Part shown: one piece after another, positions 22,512 through 35,449 of the stretch
How positions within the stretch are numbered: the stretch's first letter is position 1
Layout of the letters: every line of letters starts with the position of its first letter
Assembly: GCA_032622095.1 (NCBI GenBank)
Contig: CP136069.1
Coordinates: forward strand, 36,494,194-36,558,193
Reading direction: 5' to 3'
Length of the DNA stretch: 64,000 nucleotides
DNA from: Siphonodentalium dalli
Taxonomy: Eukaryota > Mollusca > Scaphopoda > Gadilida > Siphonodentaliidae
The notes under the pieces: generated by a model
What the model saw: only the letters and a program-made list of their open reading frames with translations
Databases searched by the model: none
What the model was told of the DNA's origin: nothing
Made by a program: the position numbers and the translations under genes

Positions 22512-22868
22512 AAAAAGACGGATTCGTCATCTCAAGTTTAGCCTCGGTAAAGCTGGTTTAGCGGGACCGCCGAATTCGATGGTTTAGTTACCGGTTTAAG
22601 CTTATAAAACTCAAATAACAATATCGAAATTGATAAAAACTTATCCCCACGCGCTTTATATGTGTGAGTGCTTCTCAATTATAAATTTCCAATCAACATA
22701 TGCTCGCTGTCGTAATTATTGATTTTCGCAGCAATCAATAAAACGAGGCGGTCCGCATTATGAAAGTACGGTGAATTATCTCGACGATACAGAAACACTA
22801 CTGATAAACCACTGGTCTGGCTGGACCAGGTTTAAACCAGAGATGACGAATGCGCCACTTAGATCTGT
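22512..22868. mobile_element. ~350-bp MITE, GTTTAAACC family
   Basis: The left end GGATTCGTCATCTCAAGTTT is mirrored by AAACCAGAGATGACGAATGC on the right. Subterminal GGTTTAGCGGGACCGCC and CTGGCTGGACCAGG are imperfect inverted partners. GTTTAAACC/TTTAAACC words are repeated near both ends and continue to 22950. There is no coding capacity. Confidence 0.7.
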
Positions 22869-22999
22869 GTTATCGGGTTTAAACCAGGGATTTAGCTGAC
22901 GCAATGCGGTTTAAACCTAGAGGTTTACGTAGACCAGGCTTAAACCTGATATTATTCATGAATCCCATACAATAAACTATACATGTGATAGTGAAAAGG

Positions 23000-23112
23000 A
23001 TTATACAACTGTTATTTTTTTTCTAATGACGATATTCGTATTGCCATCAATAAACTGGAAAAGGGTAAGTCATGCGGTCCTGACGGAGTTTATCCTGAAC
23101 ACATCAAATAGC
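23000..23112 (+). pseudogene. Short LINE reverse-transcriptase fragment
   Basis: Plus-strand translation gives AINKLEKGKSCGPDGVYPEH, the conserved segment at the start of the RT domain in non-LTR retrotransposons (K-S-x-G-x-D-G). Nothing else of the domain follows. The fragment ends at a tetranucleotide-rich stretch. Confidence 0.8.
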
Positions 23113-23124
23113 CTATTATATATT

Positions 23125-23245
23125 TTGGAACTTCTGTCTGTATTTATGTATGTATTTATGTATGTATGTATGTATGTATGTATATGTTATAGACTCGAAA
23201 CTGCTCGACCAATCCGATTCAAATTTTGAATTAGGTACTACTTTG
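23125..23245 (+). repeat. (GTAT)n microsatellite and Helitron-like head sequence
   Basis: GTATGTAT repeats at 23147-23185 lead into GACTCGAAACTGCTCGACCAATCCGATTCAAATTTTG. That is similar in kind to the head sequence at 21540, and it starts directly after the LINE fragment. Confidence 0.45.
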
Positions 23246-23424
23246 ATCCCGGGAACAATAAACTTAATAATCAATTGATTTATCTTTAACCAATTATACA
23301 TGCCGTTTTGCCACATACACCATAAACAAGTAGTACTTGAATTATATTTTTGTGAAGAATAAATATTGCTTAATCGAAAAATGTAGTACTAAATGTGATT
23401 ATATAAATTAGTGTTGTCAAATGT

Positions 23425-24065
23425 AGACAGTATCCATCTTAAATCAAGTATATCATATTGAACGCAATGGTAGTGCCCTAATTGGTGTGCATTACAAGCG
23501 AGATCACTGAGTCGCTACCATATTGTATCTATCCAGCCCCCATTCCGCGGTTTAAGTGCTATAGGTCAAAGTTCTGGACTAGCATTCCATATATGGAGTT
23601 TTGAATATTCAAGAGCCCTATAAATGGAATGCTACTTCAGAACTTTGACATGTGCCACTGAATGCACGGAATGGGGCTGGATGGATAAAATATGGTAGCG
23701 ACTCAGTGCTCTCGCTTACTATTATGGGATTGTTTTGAGAACTAACGCACCATTAGAAAATTCATATAAAATAGACCAATATATTTAATTTATGTCCCAA
23801 TGACCTTGACCTTAGCAATTGACCTTGATCCTATATGTCCTACTGGTCCAGCTCGTTTGATGGGCTTTGGTGGGCCATTCATGACACTATGAGTTCACTT
23901 CATTTATTCAAACACTCGGCTCATCGGGTTGCTAACAGTGGGCTTTTTCAACATTTTCCAAATATTTGATGCCGTTGCCATGGAATATTATAGCCAGTGA
24001 CAGGACCCCTCATTCGGCCCCCATCCAAAACGTTTCCAATAACAAGCTTTAGTTACTAAAGTAAA
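23425..24065 (+). repeat. Dispersed repeat R1, interrupted by a hairpin MITE
   Basis: The flanks at 23425-23498 and 23716-24065 match 25030-25475 in the same orientation, including ATGACCTTGACCTTAGCAATTGACCTTGA, GTTGCCATGGAA and CCAAAACGTTTCC. The 217-bp hairpin element sits inside the repeat at the position equivalent to ~25085. Confidence 0.75.
23499..23715. mobile_element. 217-bp hairpin MITE
   Basis: The inverted arms are ~90 bp long. GCGAGATCACTGAGTCGCTA at the left is the complement of TAGCGACTCAGTGCTCTCGC at the right, and inner matches include CCAGCCCCCATTCCG and AAAGTTCTG-ACTAGCATTCCAT. The loop is short (~30 bases). It is inserted within repeat R1. Confidence 0.85.
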
Positions 24066-25029
24066 AAACGTGTTTAATTTGGTCTGATGGTATCTTGACG
24101 ATAATGTATCTTGACTTATCTAGATCTATTGCCACAAATATTATAAAAATTAGTACTTAAAATGTGATTATGTATAAATTAAATGTTGTGACATTTTGAC
24201 ATTGATCGTCTTATAGCAAGTGTGTCATATATCAGTCTGAGTAAACTCATACCTAAATATTCATTACAACATTGAATATTAGGTCTGACGAATAACATCG
24301 CTATCTCATTTCCAAGTCCTCGGGATTCCGTAACCTGATTGATTGCGTAAATTATTTTCCGTCCAATGAAACCGTATTAGGTTAATAAACAAGTGTTAGT
24401 GGGCGGAGACTCCCATACTGTCACCTCTAAATATAGTAACAGAGCGGAATTTCGTCGGTATTTCTCCGATCGAAAGCGATGCTTGCAAATACAACAGAGA
24501 CAGAAAGAATGGCTTCGAAATTATATATTCGGTGCGATTCGGATTAATTTGAAGGATCTGCTAGACCTGATAGATAGGCCTGCGCATGGTACCTGCGTAT
24601 GTCCGTGTATTTGATTTACTTGATTGTAACATGGTTTGCAAATCAAATTATTTGTCGTAAAAAAGTCATCTGAAAGTTAAACACCGAGGAAATGACTTAA
24701 TTTTATGCTTTTAAATAATACTAAAGCATCATTTTTGATGACGACCTTATTTTTTGCTCTCGGATGCAGCTTTCCGGTTGATGCAGCGAGTTCATCTCCC
24801 GAAAAAGAATAGTCGCACACACGACAAATATTATCTTCTGTAAGTTTATGTCGCGACACAGGCCATTGTTATTGCGAAGCACAACAAATAACACGTGGGG
24901 ACACCTGTCAATCATCGATGTATTTTTAAAAATCCGTGACATCATTTTGGGGAAGCTCTTCGCTGAATAGAAATGGTTTTGGCGACATTAGCTCCAGACT
25001 CTAGATTTCAAATATAGAGTCGACGTTCA
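24066..25029. other. No recognisable feature
   Basis: Includes short frames at 24393-24614 (+) and 24945-24677 (-) with no recognisable domain. The phrase AGTGGGCGGAGACTCCCAT at 24398 resembles AGTGGGCGGAGTCCCACAT at 15284 and is probably another dispersed repeat edge. Confidence 0.5.
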
Positions 25030-25480
25030 CCCAGACTGGTCATATATCAAATTGAACATGGTGATGGGGCCTTAATTATTGTGCATTATGATGGGGATTC
25101 TTTTTTTGACTACGGCATTAGGGGTAGCGAAATATGAGACAATTAATACAAAAATGGACCAAAATATGACATTTGTCAAATGACCGTGACCTTATAAATT
25201 AACCTTGACCAGATATGTCCTAGTGGCCCAGTCCGTTTGATGCACTATTGATGGCACAATGGGTTAATATAATTTCTTTGAATACAAGGCTCACTGTTTC
25301 CTAACAGTGGGCTTTTAAAACTTTTCACAAAATATATGATGGCGTTGACATGGAAACATGATTTTATCCCGACACATGTCCTCCCACCCGGGCACCCCCT
25401 CCAAAACGTTTTCCTTATTACTAAGCAACATGTATTTGAGGTTTCATGCTTTAGTCACTAAAGTCACAATATGGCTATTT
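25030..25480 (+). repeat. Dispersed repeat R1, most complete copy
   Basis: The uninterrupted copy used as reference. It runs from CATATATCAAATTGAACATG through TGATGGGGATTC, GACCGTGACCTTATAAATTAACCTTGACC, GGCTCACTGTTTCCTAACAG and GGGCACCCCCTCC to TTTAGTCACTAAAGTCAC. Homologous copies lie at 15953 (inverted), 16400 (inverted, partial) and 23425 (direct). There is no reading frame of note. Confidence 0.75.
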
Positions 25481-25489
25481 TGTGGTCCT

Positions 25490-25685
25490 AAGGGACCCAC
25501 TATAGGCACAGTATTAGAGATACTTGGTCAGTTGGGAATTTAGCTATGGACCTATGACCTAAAATTCATCTAATCATCCCATTGTTACATTGATCGGCAG
25601 GCATGACATGAACAGTCGCAAATATAGAAAACAGCTGATGGTTGTTCTTTCTAATGATAACTAATTAATACATTTGTTAAACCAA
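25490..25685 (+). repeat. Dispersed repeat R2 copy
   Basis: ATGGACCTATGACCTAAAATTCATC followed by GGCATGACATGAACA and CAAATATAGAAAAC matches 41211-41300, 44717-44815 and 58694-58775. It starts beside a GTCCTAAGGGACC palindrome. Confidence 0.65.
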
Positions 25686-26150
25686 GAAACATTAGTTTAT
25701 ACCTGGCCTGATCTTCTGATATATCATGGATAAATGCATTGCATTTTTGAAAAATGTTATGTCGAACAGAAATGCATGGTACAAAACAGCGAAACTGCCA
25801 TAAAAGTTTACGGTAAATTGATGTATACTTTCAAGCGAGTTTACAATCTTTAAATACTGTATCGCAATAGTTACTATACCTTATTCAAAAAAGATATTTT
25901 CAAGACAAATTAATTTTGAAATATCAGGAAATGTTGCAAGTGACCCACGAATTGGGCACCATAATTTACTTTTTTCACCACCAACTATTACCAACATTAA
26001 AAATACAGCCGGGCCATGAACCTACATAATAATTTGCTCGATAGTGTTTTGTTCTCTACATTAGGCAAATATATGAGCAATATAAGCAGGCTATTAGACT
26101 AATTAACTCTCACAACAAATCACATCGCATACTTCTAAAACCGGATATCG
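25686..26150. other. No recognisable feature
   Basis: AT-rich, with no repeat or coding frame recognised. Confidence 0.5.
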
Positions 26151-26420
26151 ATTAGATTCTCTTTAAGGAGATAGTGGCATTCAAAATTCACAACCTCGAA
26201 AAATGGTGACCGAAGTCACGCGAACACATATCTTCTCATTTATATGTGGACGCTTATAACGGGATTCACATTGAGCTAGCAAAAGTTGAGAGGCTCAGTT
26301 AGCTGCAATATTATCTTTTTTGGTTCAAATATTTATTCATATAAATAATTTCATTATGAGCCAATATTGTTTGTCTTTCCCACTAGTTACACACGTTCAA
26401 TTGAACACATGGAGTTCAGT
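26150..26420 (+). repeat. Third, partial copy of the Helitron-like block
   Basis: GATAGTGGCATTCAAAATTCACAA, GGTGACCGAAGTCACG, TATCTTCTCATTTATATG and CTAGCAAAA correspond to the segments at 28520-28640 and 34375-34530, but are more diverged. Confidence 0.5.
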
Positions 26421-26990
26421 TCGGACAGTTCGAATCCTCGCTTTTTGGAGAACCAAACAGTCAAGTTTTTGATCGGTAAACCGATTGATGGAGGGGACAA
26501 TTTAATTGCAAATTAAAATAAATAATTATGCAAATTAGCAAACAACACAGTTCTCGATTATTACGAAAGAATGGGGCTTATACATGTATGGAGCATTTTC
26601 AGGAATTGTCCGTAAATCTCTGTATGTTCAGCACTTCGTAGTTCCGGGGAAATATGTTCATACATATATGAACGACATCGAATCAATGCGTTCATAGGTT
26701 TATTTTCATAGTGAATCGTTATCGTATCGCTATGGGGGAATGGATGAAATATTATGTGTATGTAATTATATATAGGTAAACCAAACGATAATCACTTCGA
26801 TGTCAGACATATTGCCGCATTTTGGAGCAATATATAGCGTAGTTATCGGCCCTGGTGACGTTGAGATGCGTGGGGAGCTAGATGCACCAGAAATCGTAAA
26901 GCGTGTTGGTTGCGTCATTGCCTATAAAGTTGTGTCAGAAATTTACGTAAATCTACACAATGACACCACCCGATATAATATAATATAATG
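26421..26990. other. No recognisable feature
   Basis: AT-rich spacer ahead of the first tandem array. A short ATAATGCAATGTAATGTAATG run lies at 26980-27010. Confidence 0.5.
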
Positions 26991-26999
26991 CAATGTAAT

Positions 27000-29199
27000 G
27001 TAATGTAATCATCCCCATGATATGAAGAATCTAATGGTGTGGCTTAAAGCTGTCAAAATTGGCGTCATTCGAGTCAGGGTGCACTGAAAGGGAGAGGGGC
27101 ACCAAAATGTAAACACAATATTTTTAGCGCCATTTCTCACCAAATTGATACACATTCTTATCCATGATACGAAGAATATAATCGTGTGGTTTAATGACGC
27201 CATATTGGTGCTGTTTTTGTGAGATGGTGTGGGGTGGAGTGGGCACTAATTTTGAAAACAATTGTTTAGTCGCCGATTAGCACCAAACTTATAAATAATC
27301 ATCTCCATTATATCAGGAGTCTAATTGTGTGGTTTAAAGATGTCAAAAGTGATGTCATTTGAGTCAGGAGTGCACAGAGGATGAGAGACACACACACATG
27401 GATAAACAATATGTTTAGTGCCGATTTCAACTATATTGATACATATTCTTCTCCGTGATACGAGGAATCTAATTGTGTGGTTTAAATACGCCAAACTGGT
27501 GCCGTTGGTTGAGCTATGGGGCCCTAAATTTTATACGAATTTGTATACTCGCCAATTTTCACCAATTTTATATATATTCATCTCCATAATGAGTCTAAGT
27601 ATGTGGTTTAATGGTGTCAAAAGTGGCGCGCCGCTTGATTCCGATATAGGGACGAGAGGGTCACGAAAACTGATAAAAATATATTTAGTGCCATAAAATT
27701 CATACACGTTCTTCTCAAATGATACGAGGAGTCAAATCGTGCGTGTTAGAAACGCCACATTTGGTTACTAGATATATATCTATATTTGCGAATGTCTGTC
27801 TGTCAGTATGTGTTATATATTTATCTTCACGGGGCATAATCGAGATGGCACCAATCGATCTAACAGGGGTAACTTTCTACGAGGAAGGTAATGGTGTGGG
27901 TTAACATTTTCTAAAGTTACGCTGTTGGTGTCAGGGTCAGAAAATGGGGAGGGGCAGCAAAAACATTATGAAATAGTTTTTTCGCCGATTTCCATAACTT
28001 TTACATAATCACCTCCATGATATGGGGGAGGGGGTGCACCAACAATTGACTTTAAAAAATATTTTTAACGCAGATTTCCACGAAATTGATATATTCTTCT
28101 CAATGACACGAGGAATATATTCGTGTGATTTGAAGACGCCAAATTGGTGACGTTTGGGTGAGAGATGGGGGTGGGGGTAATAAATATGATAAGAATTGGT
28201 TTAGTTGCCGATTACCACCAAACTTATATATAATCATCTCCATTATATAGCATATATGCATGAGTCTAATGGACGTGGTTTAGATTTGTCAAAAGTGGCG
28301 CCGTTCAAGTCGTGCATGAGGAGTGGAGTTTAACCAAATCTGATACAAATACTTTTAGTACTAATTTCCACCAAATTCATGCACATTCTTCTCTAATGGT
28401 ACGATGAATTAAATCGCATTTGGTGTCGTTTGCGCCATGGATGGCGAGAGGAGATGCACTAGAGCGTTGCTAAAATTGTTCGATTCACCGATACCCATAA
28501 CAGTTATATAGGTGGATCTCGACAAATGGTGACCGAATTAAGTCACTTGAACAATTATATCTTCTCAACTGTCATATTTATATGGGAATCAGGGCATTCA
28601 TATAATGTCCTAGCAAAACAGATACAGAGCAGAAAGCATTAAAAGTATATTTATCTTTCTGTTTAAGAGATACATATATTCTTGCAAACTGAGGGTCCTG
28701 GAACCGTTAGAGGATTGCATAATAGAATGGTTCATGTTTATATTATAGCACAATTGAGTCTGCCCCATTCAATATAGTTTCCACAAAAAAGTTACAATTT
28801 GTCAAGAGATATGAAAATGTATAGATGGCCTGTTCAACACTAGTGTTCACAGTGTGCAGTCATATACAGTTTCTTCTGAGATAAAAGAAAACGCAGTCAG
28901 TGGCACATGACTTTTCATGATCGTCCAACTGACATATAACAATATAACAAGGCTATAACTGTCCGATATAGATGATTTCTTTGATTGTTTAGAACTTAAA
29001 TTCTCGCTCTGGGTCGGGCACATGTAACTGATATACATGAATTATATTTGCACTTTTTGTGATGCAATTTGGATATACAATCTACGAGAATGTGTAACAC
29101 TTTGAGCAAGAGTATCCTCTATTCCCACCTGAGATATCCACAGTATGCAGAGGGTTTCACATCACTTTAACATGGGCAACGCCGGGTAACCCAGCTAGT
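27000..29199 (+). mobile_element. Helitron-like block, copy 1: ~110-150-bp tandem array plus 3' tail
   Basis: 27000-28490 is an array of diverged units, each containing GATAYGAGGAATCTAATNGTGTGGTTTAAA, CCAAATTGGTGCCGTTTGG, a G-rich patch and GTCGCCGATTTCCACCAAAC. Unit starts at about 27018, 27168, 27313, 27457, 27588 and 27720 give spacings of ~130-150. The block continues through a unique segment shared with copy 2 to a tail GGGCAACGCCGGGTAACCCAG followed by CTAG-T at 29195-29199. A CTAG end after a short stem is the Helitron 3' signature. No Rep/helicase frame is present, so it would be non-autonomous. Confidence 0.6.
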
Positions 29200-30345
29200 A
29201 ATATATTTCACCTCACCCAAAAATGGCGCCTTCTGATTAGTCGAGAGCTGTATCCTAATTGGTGTTGTGTTGTGCTAAATTTAGCACACTACTACATGTA
29301 TATTTATATAGTAGTGTGCAACATTTAGTGTGCAACAGTACTGTTCCAAACTTGCATGCAAAAACCAACGATCAGAGGCAACAGTCTCGAGAACATATGT
29401 ACAAAATGTGTCCACAATTTTACTGAGGCGTGTCCAAAGGAAATAAAAACATTACTGTGGACAATACTTTCACGGGAACGACGTCAAATTGGAAGTGGAA
29501 CTTCGGTTGAATTCACCTTGTGGTACAGTTTCTGGTTTGCATGCATTCAAAACATTTCTAAATACTGCGCGTTTCGGTTTATTGAACTAGATTTCAACAC
29601 ATTCTTGAGACGATTATATTTCTCTTCCACTGTTTATCGGTAAGTGGATAATCATATTTGTTCTCGGTAAAACGAGGTGTACGTGGTTTCTATTAACGTC
29701 TTATGAAGGCCATTTACAATCTAGCATGCAGTTCATGTTTGTACTTTGTAGCTAGGACACGGTTATGTAGTATGTAAGAAGTTCGAATTGTTCGGTGACA
29801 TGTAAAAATAGAGCACGCCTGGACGTTGACTACGCGGGTATAGTGCCCAGTGGGGTGGGCATATATAATTTCTTCACGTCGTGAACTATACCCACCCACT
29901 GGGAACCATACCCACGCAGTGAACTCCAAACCATGGTATAGTTATTAAATATAATGTGTGGTTTCATTTTGCACGGAAACTTTGTGTCGCTTTGGTGAAT
30001 CAACATGGTGAGTGTGTGCTCATACAGTATCAAATCTGGAAGACTGTGGCAATGATAATTCTAACCGCGTCGATTGTACAATTTAAAAACAAATAAATAA
30101 CGTCGTGCAGTTGTAGATATTTCCTTCATTTCTCTGTACGAATTAATCGCGATAAACAAACGGCAATCATTCCGGCAGGGGAGCCGCTGCTTATAATTGT
30201 TGTATGCGCATGATATTTTGGGATGCCCATTTTGGGTTGAAATATATGAGAATGACCACTTTGAGCAAGATTATTCTCGATTTCCATTAAATTTCCCTAA
30301 CAGAGGGTTCACCTCAACCTTGGCAGCACCTGTGACCCGGCTAGT
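29200..30345 (+). repeat. Region with an inverted repeat and another Helitron-like tail
   Basis: 29831-29925 is an inverted repeat (CGCGGGTATAGTGCCCAGTG against CACTGGGAACCATACCCACGC). 30090-30344 matches the tail segments before 29199 and before 35449: TGAGAATG, CCACTTTGAG and CAGAGGGTTCAC, then CCCGGCTAG-T at 30338-30345. The plus frame at 29356-29643 contains six Cys and ends at a strong donor-like GTAAGT, but no family is recognised. Confidence 0.5.
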
Positions 30346-32690
30346 AGTACATATATACATTCAGACATCTGTGTGAATTCGTGTTTAATTGTTCTATCAC
30401 TCACCTTTCTGTATAGCAGGTTGTAAATAAAAAATAAAACATCGTTAAACTCATGTGTAGGCACTGAGTGCAGTTAGGACGCTATTAGTCAAGTCAGAAT
30501 ACGACAAATATGGGCTCAACCTAGACAAAATTTGTACATAATTTAATTCATTCTTAATGTGTGCAGGGGCCTCTTCCTGACACCACATATCAAAAGTTCT
30601 CTGTGAGATCTGTGTGCAAAGTATGGAAATTGTCATCGTTTCTCGCAGCGACCATAATTGTTTTGGTCGCATTTGTTTTGGTGTAGGGGAATTAAAAATA
30701 TGCCGACAGGAAGAGTATTTAAATTGATGGCATATTATATATCAAACGAAAGGGTGTGAATTTGCTATAGGCTAGATTATGTGTGCTTGTGAGTATCTTA
30801 TCATCAAGGTAAAACAGGTCGAAAGGCCACAGAGTGCAAAATGATAAGCCGTTTCCTGAACCAGTATAACTAGTCCAGGAGATATCGGTCGATATTTGCA
30901 CCATCGGAATCAAGGTGACAACCCCCCCCCCCCCCCCCCCATTTTCTGCCTTAGGGTCTCGTCTAACTTTCTTTTCGGATATGAACGAGAGCAAAGTGGC
31001 CGCATACCTTACAGACTTGCTTGATATACACAATGGTCTCTTAGATCGCCAGTATAGCACATACAGTACATAGGAGGTCGTACTTTCCACACGATTCGCC
31101 AGACTTATACATCGCCAATTAGAATTGAGTTAAAAATCGTACACCGAATTCCAATATGGCGGCCAAGATGGCGGCCATAATGTGAAACATTTCACCACAT
31201 ATCGTTACTCTTTTTGGGAACACATTGACACATGGGTCAATTTATAGACCTAGCAGATAGAAGACTCAGTAGCACACAAAATGTGACCATCATATGTATA
31301 CTATGTCGATTGTGTTGGCCCAAATGTGAGGTCTTATTCACATACCGACATTAGCTTGCCACATATGACACGACGCTAATCACGCAATGTCTGCTTTGAA
31401 CTAGTGCGCGTTATTCCCACGAAGACTATCCAGAATTGTGTGTATATTGGATCGTTGAGGCAAGTATTTCCCAAACATTTTAGTTGATGAATATTCGTCC
31501 AAATCCAGGAAGGCGTCCGAAATGGCAACAAGAAATTTAAAATGGGGACATGAAGCAAGGTTACATACTGATCAGCTATGAGAACCATGTTCTTGATACA
31601 ACAGTTTTACAAATATCGAAATAAATTCTTCAAATTTACTCGACGTCACAATCGCGTAATACCTGACAAAATAAACTGCGGGCAATGAATATTAGAGAGA
31701 TATTCCCCTGGCATCTCATGTAGCCAACAACATGGTATTTGAGATATATATACGGTTTTGGACACAAGCACAAATAGATGTAAGAATTGACGATCCGACG
31801 ACCAGCGAGACAAAATAGCCTGTCGACACACCAATAATATGGGTATATTGCTAGAGTTTGAATACTGGTTTAACTATTTAACTATGTTTCATCATTCATG
31901 GATTCCTGGGCTTGGAGATATGTAAGTTATGCAAGATTCTATTCGCAGTTCATTGGTCCACAGCAATCGCCGGCTGTTGCTAGTTAAGGTTCACATGGGA
32001 CATGCGTTTTATGTACATACATGTTTGCAGCATAACAATTATGTATCAAACGGGGTGTGCATAACAGCACAGCGTAATAATTGGGCTGGTCAAACATCAC
32101 TTGCTGATTCTCTTTATTGTTTGCCATGTTGACGCCATCTTGATTCTGGAGGAAGATCATTCCCTCGATTTTGATAATAGTGGCAAGTGTGATAATTTGT
32201 GGTCATTGTTATATAACATGTGCCCATTCTGTTCTTAAAACGTCACAAAATATATTCGGTACTTAACCCTGCCCCTAAAATAAATTGCGAAATTTGCCAA
32301 TTTGGTGTACGTGCAATAAATACATAATTGCGGAAAGTTGCACACATAACTCATAGCTAACTTTTGTATATGTTCATTGCAATTGTATACTGCTTCGAAA
32401 CAAATATAAAACATGATCTTTACAAAGGTCAAACCTTAGTATATATATATATCCATTTGACGGATAAAACATCATTTAATTAGACATTAATGACAATCTA
32501 GTAGTCACTCATGTGAATATCCGATGGGAAAATGACAACTATATTTAACAAGTCAATTGTGCGACTCATGAAAGATACCTTCTCGATGGGTATTGTTGTT
32601 GAAATAATGGAATCCGTTGAAACTATCATAAACAGAAAGAATATACACATATGTTGTTACACCAATCATAAATCGCATCAGTATCATATT
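30346..32690. other. Mostly featureless, with a C19 homopolymer and a GGCGGCC/AAGATGG patch
   Basis: A run of 19 C lies at 30922-30940. At 31155-31175 ATATGGCGGCCAAGATGGC resembles the word pattern in the arms of the foldback element at 48.7-53.1 kb. Frames at 30672-30451 (-), 31588-31376 (-) and 31834-31646 (-) have no recognisable domain. A short TA repeat occurs near 32440. Confidence 0.45.
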
Positions 32691-35449
32691 GTCTACAAAG
32701 TGACGCCGTTGTTGTCAGGGGCAGAAAATGGAGAGGGGCAGAAAAAAAAATGTCGCCGATTGCCACCAAACTTATGTATACTCACCCCCATGATATCACG
32801 AATCTAATGGTGTGGTTTAAATATATCAAAACTCGCACCGTTCGAGTCATGGATTCCCGGAAGGGAGAGGGGCACCAAAAGTTATTAAAATACACCAAAT
32901 TGATGCACATTCTTCGGTGATCTTCTCCATGATACAAGGAATCTTATTATGTGATTTAAGGACGCAAAATTGGTGGGTGGGGGTGGGTGGGTACTAAATC
33001 TGATAAGAATTGGTTTAGTCGCCGATTGCCACTAAACTTATACAAAATCATCTCTATGGTGTGAGGTGTCTAATGGTGTGGCTTAAAGCTGTCATGAGTG
33101 CCGTAATTCGAGTCAGGGGTGCACTGAAAGGGAGAGGGGCATCAAAATTGACACACACTATTTTTAGCGCCAATTTCCACCAAAATGATACAAATTCTTA
33201 TCCATGATATGAGGAATCTAATTGTATTATTGTAAAGACGTCGTATTGGTGCTGTTTTGGTGAGAGATGGGGATGGGATGGGCACTAAATTTAATAAACA
33301 ATTATTTAGTCGCAGATTAGCACCAAACTTACAAATAATAATCTCGATGATATCAGGAGTCCAATTGAGTGGTTTAAAGATGTCAAATGTGGGGCCATTC
33401 GATAAAAAAATATGTCTAGCGTCGATTTCCACCTGATTGATACATATTCTTCTCCGTGATACGAGTAATCTAATCGTGTGGTTTAAATATGCCAAATTGG
33501 TGCCATTTGGGCGAGATATATGCAACGGTGGCCCTAAATTTGATACGAATTTGTATACTCGCCCATTTTCACCTGTTTTATATACTTTCATCTCTATAAT
33601 GAGTTTAAGTGTATGATTTAATGATGTCAAAAATGGCGCAGCTTGAGTTCGGAATAGGGACGGGAGGTTCACCAAAAATGATAAAAATATGTTTAGTGCC
33701 AATTACCATCAAACTCATACACGTTCTTCTCAAATGATACAATGAATCAAATATTTGCGAATATATGTCTGTGTTCTATATATATAACTTTAAGGGTACA
33801 ATCGAGATGGCACCAAGACGGTCTAACATTGGTAACTTTTTACGAGTAATATAATGGTGGGGGTTAAAATTTTCCATAGTGACGTTGTTTGTGTCAGGGG
33901 GTGGGATATTGTTAGAGCAGATTTCGACTAAATTGACATAGTATTCTTCTCCGTGATACCGAGAAATATAATCGTGTGATTTAAAGACGCCAAATCGGTG
34001 CCGTTTGGGTGAGAGATAGGGGGGGTAATAACTATGATAAGAATTGTTTAGTTGCCGATTACCACCAAACTTATACATAATATCATGCATGCATGAGTCT
34101 AATAGACGTGGTTTAAATATGACAAAAGTGGCAGTGTTCAAGTCATGCATGAGGGGAGTTGCACCAAAGTTGATACCAATATATTTAGCACTAATTCCAC
34201 CAATTTCATGCACGATCTTCTCTAATGATATGATGAATTAATCACATTTGGTGTCGTTTTGGGTCATGGTAGGCGAGAGGAGATTAAATAGCATTGATAA
34301 GATTGTTCAATTCGCCGATATCCAACAAAGATATATATAGTCATCTCCCAGGCCATTTCCATAGCGTTCTAAGGAGTTTTTGGCATTCCAATTTCACAAT
34401 CTCGACAAAAGGTGACCGAATAAAGTCACTTGAACAATTATATCTTCTCAACTGTCATATTTATATGGGGATGGAAATCAGTGCATTCCTGTAATGATCT
34501 AGCAAAACAGATACATAGAAGAAAGCATAAAAAGTATATTTATATCATTCTATTTAAGAGATACATATATTCTTGCAAACTGAGGGACCTTGAATTGTCA
34601 GACGATTGCTTAATTAGAATGGCTCATGTATATATTATAACACAATTGAGTCTGTCCCATTCAATATAGTTTCCACAAAAAAAGTTACAATTGCCAAGAG
34701 ATATGGAAATGTAGAGCAGGCCTGTTCAAAAATAGTGATCACAGTGTGAAGTCAAATATGGCTACTTCTGAGATAAAAGAAAACGCAGTCCGTAGCACAT
34801 GACTTTTCGGGATCCTCCAATAGTGACAATGGTATATCTGTCCGATACAAAGGATTTCTTTCATTTTTTAGAACAGACTCATCGCCTAAGATAAACAACT
34901 CAAAATATCGCTCTGTATCGTGCATATGTAGCTGCTATACCTTCATAGCATCACCTCTTTTAAACTGAAAATGATTAGCCAGTATATAACACCAGAACAG
35001 AGGAGCACCTGGACATTTCTTTAAAACATCATGAGATATAATAACCAGATGTCCTCAAAATCGTTGTCTAACCCACTAGATTGATGATACATCTCTATGT
35101 ACAACACAATTTCGGCTTTTAATTTAACAAACTAATCTGTTTATGATGTTCATGTTTCACGCTATAACGTCTGAAGTATACGTAGTTGTAAATAGATAAT
35201 ACGTCTGTATCGGTGGGATGGATTAAACGCGATAAACAACATGACAATCGCTCCGACCCGACAAGGTAAGCCAATACTTATATTCCATGTGTAAGAATAA
35301 TGTTTTGTGATGCCATTTAGATATACATTTTATGAGAATGTGTGCACCACTTTGAGAGAAAGAGTATTCTCTATTCCCACCAAATATCCACATCATGCAG
35401 AGGGATTCACATCACTTGAACCTGGGCAACGCCTGGTAATCCTGCTAGT
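32690..35449 (+). mobile_element. Helitron-like block, copy 2
   Basis: The order is the same as in copy 1 (27000-29199): a tandem array at 32690-34310 with GATATCACGAATCTAATGGTGTGG-type units, then the shared segment with GGTGACCGAATAAAGTCACTTG and TTTAAGAGATACATATATTC. A longer tail follows, ending CCTGGGCAACGCCTGGTAATC with CTAG-T at 35445-35449. The tail (35160-35449) also matches 30090-30344 and, inverted, 41310-41640. The array units differ in number and order between the two copies. Confidence 0.6.
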
